Shown here: positions 33,780 through 46,954 of the stretch, piece by piece
How positions within the stretch are numbered: the stretch's first letter is position 1
Layout: the number at the start of each line of letters is the position of its first letter
Assembly: GCF_009730915.1 (NCBI RefSeq)
Contig: NC_052475.1
Location: 27,651,016 to 27,715,015 of the forward strand
From: Dioscorea cayenensis subsp. rotundata
Taxonomy: Eukaryota > Streptophyta > Magnoliopsida > Dioscoreales > Dioscoreaceae
Reading direction: 5' to 3'
Length of the DNA stretch: 64,000 bases
Made by a program: the position numbers and the translations under genes
The notes under the pieces: generated by a model
Seen by the model: only the letters and a program-made list of their open reading frames with translations
Told to the model about the DNA's origin: nothing
Databases searched by the model: none

Positions 33780-36700
33780 GTGTGGGTGGTGTATTTATAC
33801 TCAATCAAGGTTGGGTGGGGTTTGAAAAGAGGAACATGGCTTTGTTTACATTTTAGTATTTCATTTTATTTTGTTTTAAAATATGGATGGATTTCTTTTT
33901 GTGGGGGATGTATTTTTTTAAAATGAATTTTTAAATATTGACTGATATTTATAGAGGAATGGTTGAAAAAAATTATTGGAAAAAATAAAATAATAATTAT
34001 CAAAACTCTATATTTATATCACATAAACAACCTTTTTTTTGTGTGTATATGTTTAATTTCATGGTGGTTTCTCCACGTATATTATATTATATTATATTAA
34101 ATCACTACTTTATATTTTAACAGAAAAAATCGATTTTTTATAGCATAAACTTATTTGTATTTAAATTTATGAATAATATTAACAACCACAGCCGACCATA
34201 AGATATTCAAGCAGGTTGTATAAAGATTTAGCATATTAAAAAATTATATCATCTGTATTATTAAAAATTAGAAAATTATAACTCCATGCATGATTGACAG
34301 CAAACTTATTTCCATGACAACAACTAGGAAATAGCAACTATAATAATTCAAATATACTTTTCGTTTCAAGAGAATTATTAAAGCACTATATATATACTTA
34401 AAAAACCAAATAAACAAAACAAAATAAAGACAATTTACATTAATTATATTGAAGTAAACAGCAAGCATAAAATTCAAACAAGTAGAAGCATGCGCCAGAC
34501 TTTCTCCTCTTTTGAATATATATATATATATACAAAAATATTAAGAGAAAAAAGAAGGTAGAAAACAAGGTTTGAATTAGAATTGGTATTGGAATTGGAA
34601 TGTTGACACTTTGACTGAAAAAGAACTTTTTCAAAGAATTAGTATTTTAATGAAAAATGCTAACTAATATTTACTTTTAAAAGGTCATTGATGAGATGAA
34701 TAAGATCCTAATGTTATTAGAGAGTTAGATGAGACATTGGTGTACCTTTTGGTTGGTTGGTTGGTTGGCTGGTCTTCACACGCTCTAATTCTTTTTTTTT
34801 TTTTTCTCTTTATTTATTACTGTTTTTGCACGTGCAATAGCTCTTTTCTCAATGCAAATAAGGGTTTGCATTCAAATCAATGGCTTTATTTATTAACTTT
34901 GTGGACAGTATTTGTTTGGGAAATTAAATTTTACAAGTATTCATGCACCGTATCATTCAAATTATTTATTATACAACTGTTCATCATTAATGTTTAAATC
35001 AAAATTGATCAAGATGCATGGTTCAACAATTTGAGTATTTTGTGATATTGTAAATTTTCTTTAGGTTTGGTTGTATTAATTTGTTAACTGAGAGTCATTT
35101 AGTATAGTTGTAAATTCTTTTTTTTAATTTTATATTTTGGAAACAAAATTAAGAAAACATATTTGACATATTATTTTTATTTTCAAAAATTTTAACAGCA
35201 ATTCTTATGTTTAAAAAAAAAAAACAGAAAACAAGATTTTTATGTTTTCAAATTTTTTAAAACGTTTTCAAAACCCTTTCTCCCACCGTAAAACTCTTCC
35301 TCCTCTATTCTTTCTCTCTCTCTCTTCCTCTTTAATTTTTAATTCCTTTTATTTTATTATTTATATTTTTTCATATCAATTTTTTTTACAAATCACTACT
35401 AATAATTTAAAAAATATATTTTGAGAAAAATATTTATAAAAATTTATTATTTGGACTTGATATTTTACCAATTAATTTATATAGTATAAAAAAATATATT
35501 TTATAATGTATTAATGAAAATTATTGTTATACCCTTGATTTTTAAAAACTAGGATAAAACATATAATATATATACTTTTATTTTTTTAAAAAATCTGAAA
35601 ATCAAATGGACCCAATTTTAATATATATATATATATATACATATTAAATTTTTTAAGACAAACTCCAAAATATTTTTTAGTTTCACATGGTATAATTTTT
35701 ATGAGATATTTTTTACCCATAAAATACACGCTATGTTATTAATTTTATTTAATAGTACAATCAAATAAAATAATATTAAAAATAAAGTTTTATAAAAAAA
35801 ATTAAAAAATATAAATTTGAAAAGATGATAAAAAAGCATATAATTATATAATATTTTTGTGCTAACCAAACTATTTGTGTTTTTATTTTTTAAAATACAC
35901 AACAGTTAGTATAACCAAATATTTTTTTGTGTTTTAAAAAATTGAAAAAACAAAAAAAAACAAAAGCGAAACAAAAACAAAAAACGAAAAAATTGAAACA
36001 ATCCCAAAGGACCCCTAAAATTAATAATTTTGGTTGAACTTTATATGAGAAAGAGATGGCCAATTAATGAGAGTAGCACAAAATGATTTTTTTCATAAAC
36101 CAAAAAAAAAAAACTCATTATAATTTTTTTAATAAAATAAATTAATAATAATTTGTTTAAATAAATAATTGATCTGATGGAGAGTGTTGATAATGGATGT
36201 TATTATATATCAAGTGAATACACAATATAACCCAGGAGAGTGTTGATAATGGATGGTTTTTATAAATAGAATTGTAAAGACACCAAAATTTAAAATAAGA
36301 ATAATAAAAACTCTAAACAATTAAATTTTAACATGCTCACTTGTGTTGAAATAAACATATGAATATGCAAGAATATATATATATATATATACATTATATA
36401 TTTGTTAGTTTGATTTTAGTTAGCAAATAAAACTCAACCTCTGTCTCTCTTGTTGTATACTCTCAACCTTTGACTGGTTGAGAAATTAAAAATGAAAATT
36501 AAAAGAAAAAAAAAGAAAAAAGAAAAGATGTGTGACAGATGCATATCTTGGAGTTGGCAAAGTAAGAATAACATAAGTAAGACCCAGATGACCAACTTTA
36601 TCCACCTGAACCGATGCACGAGGGTCTCCAACATCAAACCCTAAACCCACCTACCTTTCCAATTCTACCAATATTTTTTATTTATATTATATTATATTAT

Positions 36701-38476
36701 ATAATATATCTCTATATATATGTATATCATATTCCATTCCAAGCAATTAAGACCAAGTCCAACTTCTCCAGCCCCAAACTCATTGGACATGGTGTGCTTC
36801 TTCTTTCAAAGCCAAGACCAATATATTATCTTTTTCAAATCTCTTCTGTCTCTCTCTAGATATAATTATATAATTATATCTAGATTATATAATTATATAA
36901 TTATATCTAGATTATATATAGAAAAGATAGGAACTAAGTCCAATGTGCATACAAAGGAATATCTCTTTTAACTCTTCTTCTCAAATACCAGAGTAATGGT
37001 CCCATAAGACGGTGACAACCATGACAAGTCTCAAGGTTTCATCTTCATCCATGCATTCATAATATATAAACAATGAGTGTTTATATGAACTATGAAGAAG
37101 GGAACTTGCTTCTATATATATATATATATATATATTTACATATAGTTCATAGAGATTTTAAATACCAAGGCAAGAATGCATTCCTTTGACCTGTATAAGT
37201 ACAAAAGCATGCACACGAGAACTTGTCTTTTTTGGATATATACCATGTATGCCATTATGAGTCATAAACATAATTTAATGTACTTACCAACCCAAGATCT
37301 TCAAATTTTATGAGTTGAGATTTTTTTTTTTTTTTAATTTCACACTTCATGAAAATATAGCGATTTTTTTTAAAATTTTAAAGCAAAATATTCTATAAAC
37401 GATATCATTAGATACTAAATATAAAACTGATTTTATTGAACAAACCATTCATTTTTTAATTAAAAAAAGTCAAAGAATATATACTTAAATTTAATACAAA
37501 AATAAGAATTATATATATATATATATATTAACCCAGTCAAATCAAGGAGAATGGTAAAAATTTCTAATATTTTTCATGGGGGCCGGCATGGACATACATT
37601 TACATTATATATATATATATATATATGGACTAAAGGCCACATCAATCTTTTCAAACACTTGTCCAAGTTGTACAGCAAGTAAACAAAAGGAGTGGGACTC
37701 TCTGCTGACTCTTCTCCACGAGCCCTTTTTCTTTTGTCTCCTTTTACTTTATTATTATTATTATTATTATTGTTTTTAATTTTTATTTTCTGTTTTCCAT
37801 GTTCTTGTAGATTGAATGGGAAGGTATGTGTGTGGGGGGTCACCAATGCAAAAATGCCATGAATCATGATGATGCCTTAACTTTGAATCACTGGAGTCTG
37901 TGGGGGATACGGGATACCCTTTGACCACAAAAGAGCATCAATGAGAGGCTATCTCTCTCGGTCTCAGGCTTATTTCATGGCTCAAATGAAGAGAAAGAAA
38001 CTTCTATTTTGGAAGGTGGCAACTTGGAAACATTGTAGGGAATACTTACCTAATTATGAAAACTTTAATATAAGCTTTTTTCTTTTAAAAATAAAGATGC
38101 CTCTCTCCCTTATTCAATCATGATCATCCTGTTAAAGATTAAGTATCTTGTTATACATCCATATGAAGACACAGAGAGATGGCTTACTGAAAAGGATGGA
38201 TGACATGTTAATATGAACAGAATAACATATAATCTTTAAAATATCAAAGAAAAACTAATGACAAATCTTGTTTTATTGCTAGAAATACAAATCTAGTTTA
38301 TTGTTGTTGAGGCTGAAACCTGCTATTTTGAATCCTTTCAAGTTACAGTTAAAAAATAAAGATATATCAACTCTGAGTGCAGTCTCTGTAGAGGCAAAGG
38401 TGACAGTAATTCAGGTCTGTAAAAAATTCTCTTTCAAGCTAGTAAGTGAAAGAGAGTATCAGTTTATCTGAATCAA
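33780..38476. other. Long AT-rich spacer with microsatellites
   Basis: About 4.7 kb with no supported gene. It holds many (TA)n runs (for example 35622-35638, 36375-36390, 37114-37134, 37511-37527 and 37606-37626), a GGTT tetranucleotide run at 34749-34768, an AAAAC-rich patch near 35940-36000, a TAT/ATT triplet run near 37751-37771, and the AT palindrome at 36855-36884. The ORFs here are low-complexity. Confidence 0.6.
36855..36884. repeat. 30-bp perfect AT palindrome with a partial second copy
   Basis: The 30 bases are their own reverse complement: the left half TCTAGATATAATTAT is mirrored exactly by ATAATTATATCTAGA. A partial second copy of the same unit follows to about 36920, giving three TCTAGAT-type boundaries about 25-30 bp apart. 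It could extrude as a cruciform. Confidence 0.9.
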
Positions 38477-38892
38477 TTACCCACGGCCTCCAGCCTTCCT
38501 CGCCGTAAATGCAGGCTCTTCATCATCAGATAGAATATTGCCGTATTGCCAGATATTCAGCCTGTTTTTCTTTGCAGTGTCCTGCATGCAACTCCTGCAG
38601 GCTATGAAGAACTGCCCTTCTTTCCTCGGTGTCCTTGCCAGTCCTACCTGCATATTAAGAATAAAACCGAGAATCTAATCATATCAGAGAATGGATAATC
38701 ATTTGTATAAAGCAAACAGCTTAATCAAATTTAGTGATGAGAATGAATATCATATTGAACAAACCGTTAGAAAGGCAGCATTTATTTTAGTTTCAGCTTC
38801 AATGTGAACCAATGACACAATTAGAATTGGTCCGGTTCATTGTCCTCTAACCTTTCCCCCAGATGTATCCCTATCCTCAACAATAGCCTTAA

Positions 38893-39637
38893 GGGTCCGT
38901 TTGGTTAGAGGAAATGGAAATATGGGGATGGGGATGGAGAAGGGGAAGGGGAAGGGGATGGGAATATAAATAGGAAAAGGGGATTGGGGATGGGAACAAA
39001 AGTAATGTTTGGTTGGAGGGGATGGGAATAGGAATAAGATAGAGAATAGGAGAAAATTTTAGTAAAATTACTTTTTTACACTTTAATATTTTAATTAAAT
39101 AATATATCTTGTAAAAGAAACAATTATTATTAAATAGCTCCAATTTCTATAAAAAAATAAATGAGTTATTCATTTTCTAAATAAAATTTTAAATTTATAC
39201 ATTTTAATTGATGAATACGATTTAATTATTTTTATTTAAAAATAAATAAATGTTCAAATTTAATTATTTTTTTAAATCACTAAAAATATAAATAATTTTA
39301 ATATTTTTAAAAAAATAAATACAATGTATAATATGTCATTTCTTAATTTTCATCCAATACGATGTAAATACAATATAAATATAATGTATAAATACAATGT
39401 AAATCATTAACATTTAAATAAATATAACATTATAAAGGGTAAAAAGGTAATTACATCATCAAGGCATGCTCAATCCCCCCAAAAATGAGGGGGATGAGCA
39501 TGAAGGGGTTGAGGGGCATACAATCCCCCCTCAATCCCTTCCCATATCCCTAGGTGCATGCCCAAACATGGGCATGCACATGCCACAAGGATTGATCCCC
39601 AATCCTTGGGGATCAATCCTTGAATCCAAACATGCCC
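38893..39637. mobile_element. Tourist-like (PIF/Harbinger) non-autonomous element, 745 bp
   Basis: TAA lies on both sides (38890-38892 and 39638-39640). The left end GGGTCCGTTTGGTTAGAGG resembles the reverse complement of the right end, GGGCATGTTTGGATTCAAG. The ends carry GGGGATGGG-type purine/pyrimidine repeats (left, and mirrored near 39475-39620); the middle is AT-rich with no transposase. It lies between the last two relic exons of the Tudor-SN pseudogene. Confidence 0.7.
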
Positions 39638-40141
39638 TAAATTCTTTTGAACTGGTTAGAGTACATTCACTCAAATATTCTATATGCAAGGCTGCACAGC
39701 TGGGCCAACCCAGATGCTGATGAGACTGATGGATCAAGAGGCTGTAAGCTGCTGCTATATGGAACCTCTTTATGGTTACAATAGTCGAAATAGAAGACCT
39801 TGAGCTTGTCCTTTGATGAATCTACACTTCCTCCTAGTGCATTGACGATCTACAATCATATTAATAAAATTTTTAACATCATGGCTAAAACATGGCACGA
39901 TTATTGAACAAACATTACAAATGTCAGATAATGAGAATGAGTAATATACCATGGCTCTGTTCCATGAATTATCTAGACTGAATTGTGCCAGGACAATATA
40001 AGGAAACATACACAAACTATTTCAATGGTTTAGAGAGCACCTTGAGCACTTCCTTCGGTTTTTCTTCCGTTGCCAAACCATTAGGGACTTCATGTTCATC
40101 CACCTGATTCTCCCATATTTAACAATGAGAAGACATAGAGA

Positions 40142-40452
40142 TGTTGTGGAAAAACAAATAGAAATATGCAAAAATAAAATGAAAATGCACAAGAACACAG
40201 GAATTTAACGTGGTTCGGCTTTCAATCAAGCCTACATCCACGGAGCAGCAAGAAAACCCTCTTAATTTTCAATGACGAGCAATACATACATACAAAGGGG
40301 GAAAAACAAGGAAAAGTTTCATATAACCCCCTAAGTTATTCCAAAATTGGCCAATGGGTTCACAAATAAGTAAAATGATAAATCAACCCATATAAAATAG
40401 TACAGGGTTGAAAATGCAAAACGAGTCATCCAACTTAAGCCCCAAATCAACA
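40142..40452 (-). repeat. Copia LTR, left copy (3' LTR by coding strand)
   Basis: A 311-bp direct repeat of 44640-44950, differing at about six positions, with TG...CA ends. Confidence 0.95.
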
Positions 40453-43400
40453 ATCTCCACCTTGGCGAGATTTGCAAGCCACATCACAAATCATCTCATC
40501 ATCGACATCCACCTTAGTATGAAATCTCACACCAATCTCACAAGTTCCTTGCTGCATCTCCAACAATTCAAACAATCACAATGTTGACCAAGTTCAAGCA
40601 ATGATTGAACTTGGCACCACCAATGACCTTAGTCATCATATCAGCAGGATTATCCCTTGTATGAATTTTCTGAAGCAAAATAACCCCACCATTCACAATA
40701 TCACGAACAAAATGAAAACGAACATCTATATGTTTAGTCCGAGCATGGTGAACCTGGTTCTTTGCTAAGTGAATAGCACTCTGGCTATCACTAAATACCT
40801 CCACCTGGTTTTGGTTAAACCCCAAGTCTGCAATCAGTCCATGTATCCAAATGGCCTCCTTCAAAGCTTATGTTGTTGCCATATACTCTGCTTCTGTAGT
40901 AGATAATGCTACAGTAGACTGCAATGTAGACTTCCAACTGATAGGCCCACTAGCCAAAGTAAACAAATACCCTGCAGTAGACCTCCTATTGTCCAGATCA
41001 CCAGCAAAATCTGAATCCACATAGCCAATGAGAAATCTGTCATCATTCTCATGATTTCTCTCAAATTTTAGACCAACCTCCATAGTGTCTTTAATGTATC
41101 TCAATACCCACTTTGCAGCTTCCCAGTGTTTTTTTCCTGGATCATGCATATATCTACACACCATACTAACAGCCTGGGAAATATCAGGTCTTGTACATAC
41201 CATAGCATACATAAGACATCCAATTAAACTAGCATAAGGTACCTTCTTCATATAATCTCTTTCGACATCAGATTTTGGGGATTGATCAGCACTCAATTTA
41301 AAATGAGGAGCAAGAAGGGTACTAACTGGTTTAGTGTGTTCATCCATGCCAAACCGCTGTACTATCTTCTTCAAGTTTTGGTTTTGACTCAGATGCACTG
41401 TGCCCTTTACTCTATCTCTACTAATCTCTATGCCCAATATCTTCTTGGCCTCTCCTAATTCCTTCATTTCAAATTCTGAGTTCAACTGGTTCTTCAACTT
41501 ATCAACCTCAGCAATATTTCTTGCAGCAATTAACATGTCATCCACATATAACAATAAGTAAATGAAAGTCCCATCCAACAACTTCTTAAAGTAAACACAA
41601 GGATCATAAAGACTTCTTGTGAATTTCTGAACTTTCATAAATTGATCAAACCTCTTGTACCATTGCCTTGGAGACTGTTTCAAACCATATAATGACCTGT
41701 TCAACCTGCAAACCAAGTCTTCCTTGCCAACTGCCTTAAAACCTTCTGGTTGTGACATGTAAATCTCCTCTTCCAAGTCCCCATGCAGAAATGCAGTCTT
41801 CACATCAAATTGTACCAAATTCAAGTCAAACTGAGCAACCAAAGCCAAAAGAATCCGAATAGATGAATGCTTTACTACTGGAGAAAAAACTTCATTGTAG
41901 TCAAGTCCTTCTCTCTGTGCATAACCTTTGGCCACCAATCTTGCCTTGAACCTCACACTATCTTTTCCCTGAGTACCTTCCTTTTTTGCATACACCCATT
42001 TGCAACCAATCTCTTTTCTTCCCTTTGTAAGCTTCACAAGCTCCCAAGTGTTATTCTTCTGAAAAGATTGCATTTCTTCATCCATAGCCTTATTCCAATC
42101 CATTTTTTCTGAACTTCTAATGGCTTCTTTATAGGTGGTTGGAATGTCATCTTCTAAAACAGGCAACGCATAAGCAACCATGTCAGCAAATCGGGGTGGC
42201 TTTCTGATTTCTCTCCTTGTCCTAGTTGCAGCTATACTATTATCATGCTGCTGTTTAGGTTCATGCTGAGAACCTCCATCAATATTATCTGTAAAATCAT
42301 TTGTAGGTGTAGGGCTTGCATTCATCTGAGAACTAGCTGCATTATGCTCAAACTCCACCTGTTGCACATTCCTGCTTTGCACAATTTTCTTACTAGGTTG
42401 TATTTCACTTTTGAGAAATCTGCCTTCATCAAATGTAACATCTCTGCTTAATATCAACTTCTTCAACTTTGGGCACCATAACTTGTATCCTTTGACACCA
42501 CTGCAAAGACCCAAAAATACACCTTTCTTTGCTCTCGGATCAAGTTTACTTTCTGTGACATGAAAGTAAGCAGTACAACCAAAAATATGCAAAGAATCAT
42601 AATCAGTAGCAGGTTTTCCAGTCCACACCTCATAAGGTGTTTTACCTTCAAGTGCAGCTGATGGTAATCTATTGATGAGGTGGCATGCATATGCAACTGC
42701 CTCTGCCCAAAACATCTTGCCCAAAGCAGCGTTGGATAACATACACCTCACCTTTTCCAACAAGGTCCTGTTCATCCTCTCTGCTACCCCATTTTGTTGT
42801 GGATTTCCCCTCACTGTGAAATGCCTCATAATACCTTCATCTTCACAAAATTTCTGGAAAGAATTAGACTTGTACTCACCTCCGTTGTCAGACCTCAAGC
42901 ACTTTATTTTCCTTCCAGTCTGATTCTCAACCATTTTCTTCCAAACCAAAAAAGTGTTGAAAACCTCATCTTTAGTCTTCATTGTGTAGACCCAAACTCT
43001 TCTGGAAACGTCATCTACAAATGTAACAAACCAAAACTTTCCTCCTAAAGATGCAACCTGTGTTGGCCCCCAAACATCTGTATGCACATAATCAAGAATT
43101 CCTTCAGTCTGATGTACTGAGGTTCCAAATTTCACCTTGGTATGTTTTCCCAATTCACAATGCTCACAAAAATCAATCTTGCATGTCTTTGCACCCTTTA
43201 ACAAGCCTTGCTTGACCAGCCCTTGTAGTGCCTTCTCACCAGCATGTCCAAGCCTCATATGCCACAACCTAGAAGCATCAGAAACACCTTCACTCTGCTT
43301 GGCAACAATCGTAGCAGCTCCACCTACAATTGTTTTTCCTTGTAGAAAATACAAATTCTTCTGTCTGGCTCCTCTCATCACAACCATAGCACCCTTGGAC

Positions 43401-44639
43401 ACTTTCAGCTTACCTACTTCCATTGTGACTTTGAAACCTCTAGATTCCAAAGCACCCAAAGATATCAGATTTTTCTCCAGATCTGGTACATACCAAACAT
43501 TTGTCAACTCCCTGATAGTTCCATCATGAAGTTTCAAACAGATTGTGCCTACTCCTTTCTTTTCACATGCATAATCATTTCCCATGAGGACTGTCCCATT
43601 ATCAGATAACTCCAAACTAGTAAAATGATCCTTATTCGGACACATATGGTATGAGCAACCAGAATCCATGATCCAACTATTTGAAATACCATCAGAAGTG
43701 GATACCAAAGCAAACTCAGAGTCATCATCCCCCTGGGCCACATTAGCATTCTCAGTTTTCTTCTCTTTTCCCTTCTCCTTTTGCTTCAATTTTGGACAGT
43801 CTTTCTTCCAATGACCTTTATTATGGCAGAATGAACACTCATCTTTTGCTGGAATTTTTCTACCATCTGCTGAAGTTCCTCTCAAAACTCCTCTAGACTT
43901 GGACCGAAACTTGTTCTTCTTATCTGATTGTCGTTGCTCTATTCGTCCCCTTACTGCTAATGCTTTTGAATTCTCAAACTGGGCCTGCTTATCTCTCCTA
44001 CGAAACTCATTATTCATCAAAGCATCAGAAACATCCTTAAATGTTATTGAATCTTTACCATAAATTAATGTGGTGGCAAAATGATCAAACGAATTAGGTA
44101 ATGAACTCAATAACAATAAGGCTTTATCTTCATCTTCAACTTCTTCATCCAGATTTAACAAATCAACAATCAATATATTGAAAGAGTGAATATGCTCCAT
44201 CATTGGCGTACCTTCTTTGTATGAAAAACGGAAAACTTTCCTTTTCAAATACAAACGATTTTGAATGCTCTTCATCATGTATTTATCTTCTAGTGTCTGC
44301 CACAAATCTTTTGCCATAGTCTCTTTCATCACGAAATACTTCACCTCCTTTGCAAGACAGAGACGAATGGTGCCACACGCCAATCTATTCATCTTCACCC
44401 ACTCATTCTGTTCCATATCATCCGGTTTATCTTCTAGGGTTACATCTAACCCTTGTTGCACAAGAACACCCACCACTTCACACTGCCACATTCCAAAATT
44501 CGTGTTCCCATCGAATTTTTCAATTTCAAATTTTGCATTTGAAACAGCCATCTGTGCTGTGCGAGATCCAATTGCTACCTGTATTCCAGATCCAGATCCG
44601 GGCATTCTCTCACAGGATCGAATCTCTCTCATACCACTT

Positions 44640-44950
44640 TGTTGTGGAAAAACAAATAGAAATATGCAAAAATAAAATGAAAATGCACAAGAACACAGGA
44701 ATTTAACGTGGTTCGGCTTTCAATCAAGCCTACATCCACGGAGCAGCAAGAAAACCCTCTTAATTTTCAATGACGAGCAATACACACATACAAAGGGGAA
44801 AAAACAAGGAAAAGTTTCATATAACCCCCTAAGTTATTCCAAAATTGGCCAATGGGTTCACGAATAAGTAAAATGACAAATCAACCCATATAAAATAGTA
44901 TAGGGTTGAAAATGCAAAACGAGTCATCCAACTTAAGCCCCAAATCAACA
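44640..44950 (-). repeat. Copia LTR, right copy (5' LTR by coding strand)
   Basis: Partner of 40142-40452. Being on the right of a minus-strand element, it is the 5' LTR, next to the primer-binding site. Confidence 0.95.
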
Positions 44951-46573
44951 AGAGGTTCAATGCCAATTTGTGAGATGTTTTCAAGTATAATTGAATTCAC
45001 AGCTGCAGCCTACTTTCAGTCTCTGTTGTTTTGTCGTTCCCTCAGCTTTAGCAAGGAGATGACAATCTGCAATCTTGTCAGAACCAAATGAGTTTTGAAG
45101 TTAATGTCGTAGCCACAGAAATACAAAAGCTCATTAGTAAAACTTTAGTTTCGCTATGAAGTTTTGTCCATGGATAGCTTTAGAATTGGTTGGTGCAGGT
45201 GCCGGTGCAGGTGCAAAATTTGACCACATTTTGACATGATTTTTCTTGGCTTGAAGTTCAGCATCCTTCAATTGTTTTATGACAGAACTATTCATCATAT
45301 TTGCATTGCACTCCACTCCACATACTTTGCTAAACCATAGAGAGTACAGGGGAATCCATTACAACAAAAGAAAGAAAGCAAGATTTGTTTTTCATACTAC
45401 CTTTGCCCATCCCTCTGAAACAACTAGCATTGCAACAATTTATCTACGAGAAATATTGAACCAAACTCACGGCCAGTGGATCAAACAGTATGATCTATAT
45501 ATGTTGAAGATCACCTCCTTTAAAATTGACAAGCAGAAATGAAGTTAGTAGGATTCTCAGATTAAAGAGCTATACACGAGTATTGCAATAATATGTGTAG
45601 GTGTCTGCCATTCAAAGTACAACCTTTCCTACGCCAAGCTTCCTAAAAAATTCTCTGCTTTCCCAGGCAAAGTGTTCATCAGGCACAACTCCAAAATCAA
45701 TATACACATGCAAACACAAAAGCAAAACTAGTAATTTGTAAATGATTTAGGATCAGCCGCTCAGAGTAGACATTCACTATATTATTGCACTAGAACAGAG
45801 AGGTATGCCAAAAAAGAGTTAATAACAGCCAGAAGTCTCAAAGTCCTATAAGTCACATAAAAAAAATAAAAGATAAATTAAACAAATAACACAACGCATA
45901 TGTCTCTGCTGCAGAAGAAACCCACAAACACAACATCTATTGATTTTGTTTCTTCTTTGAGGTTGAGAACTTCACCCGTGCATGCAAAGAGATTTTCTCC
46001 CTGCCATCAAATTCCGTTACCACTATAAGCCTTACTAGCCATCATGATGTGTAATGTATGAAAGTAAAATTCAATGAAGATACCTCACTTTGATTGATAC
46101 ATAGTGCAAGTCACAATGATGCCAGTTATAATTCATTGCAAATAAATGCAAACAGATCTTCTGAACGACTGCTTCTTCAAAGATAAATTTACCAGTCTAG
46201 GAGCAACTAAATAAGATACAGTTAGTGTTTTTTTCAGGCAGGAACTCTGATTTTGACACCCTCATTATCACTAAGTTATCCCCTGAAGGAACGGCTTTCA
46301 CCTTCCCTTTCAGCCATCTTGGCGCCACTGGGACAGATGCCATGTTTGGCTGCTGCTGCAACCTGCCAACAATAAAACATCTTCCAGTCTTAGTAACATG
46401 ACTCCAAACTTCCTACATTGGAAGACATTCTCTTTCGCTCAAATGCTGAAATAAGAAGTTGATTCAGCTATATAGGATCACAGCAAAGAACAACTAAACT
46501 CACTAAAGCAGTAACTATATAAATTCCAACCAACTGCAAGCAAGCAATCAAGTTAACTCAGCAACACAAAAAC

Positions 46574-46954
46574 TCAAACATTAACTTCTGTGTCTTTTGA
46601 TCGGCGAAGAAAAACACCCTTATTGTAGTGAAAAAGGAACACTACTTCAATACCAATGGAAGCAATAATTCCCAAAATCACCAAGCAAATCAATTTCCAA
46701 TTACCCTCACTAAAAATCCAACTTATACGTGTTGGAATAACAACAGTCCAGGAAGAGAAAACTAAGCGGACGTGAATTTCTTCACGGCGTTTATGCGGCG
46801 CGAAACCAAAGAAGTCGTCAGCTCCAATAGGCTCACGACGGAGAAACTGTGAACAGTCACAGCTTCTTGTAGATTTGTTGGCCCACTGGATTCGCAACAG
46901 GGCCCACCAAACCAAACCCACAACTAAAAGTAACAATGACAGGCTGATTACCAT
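46574..46954 (-). CDS. Unrecognised small two-segment membrane ORF
   Basis: An intact 126-codon frame with a hydrophobic N-terminus (MVISLSLLLLVVGLVWWALL), a charged middle (EPIGADDFFGFAPHKRREE), a second hydrophobic segment (WKLICLVILGIIASIGIEVV) and a basic C-terminus (FLRRSKDTEVNV). Two membrane segments with a soluble loop would make a plausible small membrane protein, and the composition is unlike the AT-rich chance ORFs nearby. I do not recognise it. It lies about 230 bp upstream of the Tudor-SN relic, on the same strand, so it might instead be a chance ORF or an exon of something decayed. Confidence 0.4.
   Translation of the reverse strand: MVISLSLLLLVVGLVWWALLRIQWANKSTRSCDCSQFLRREPIGADDFFGFAPHKRREEIHVRLVFSSWTVVIPTRISWIFSEGNWKLICLVILGIIASIGIEVVFLFHYNKGVFLRRSKDTEVNV

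Larger units (their letters stand above)
40142..44950 (-). mobile_element. Ty1/copia LTR retrotransposon (Tork/Tnt1-like), young
   Basis: A 4.8-kb element with two 311-bp LTRs (40142-40452 and 44640-44950) bounded by TGTTG and CAACA, flanked by near-identical 5-bp duplications (AGAGA and AGAGG). The coding strand is minus. A TGGTAT primer-binding site lies just inside the right LTR and a purine-rich tract inside the left one. The polyprotein shows, in copia order, gag with a CCHC knuckle, aspartic protease, integrase, reverse transcriptase (YVDDM core) and RNase H. The frame is nearly continuous, with about one break. The LTRs differ at roughly 6 of 311 positions (about 2%), which at usual plant rates suggests well under one to two million years. 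The lineage is judged from polyprotein motifs and is tentative. It was inserted into the Tudor-SN relic. Confidence 0.93.
38477..46343 (-). pseudogene. TSN1: Tudor-SN (TSN1) pseudogene, colinear exon relics
   Basis: Minus-strand pieces match plant Tudor-SN, a four-nuclease-fold plus Tudor RNA-granule protein of about 990 residues, in the right order. They are: the N-terminus from 46343 (WLKGKVKAVPSGDNLVIM); SN1 at about 45700-45615 (DEHFAWESREFFRKLGVGK); the SN2/SN3 linker at about 45330-45160 (KDAELQAKKNHVKMWSN, then PTNSKAIHGQNF); 45077-45023 (CHLLAKAEGTTKQQRLK); 40107-40043 (EVPNGLATEEKPKEVLKV); the Tudor region at about 39841-39655 (FYFDYCNHKEVPYSS, DPSVSSASGLAQLCSLAY); and the C-terminus to the stop at 38477 (RLNIWQYGNILSDDEEP). 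Most SN domains are missing. Frameshifts are visible near 45310 (VEWSA against NMM) and inside the last exon. It can hardly encode a working protein. A copia element and a Tourist-like element sit between the relic exons. An intact copy presumably exists elsewhere. Confidence 0.85.
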
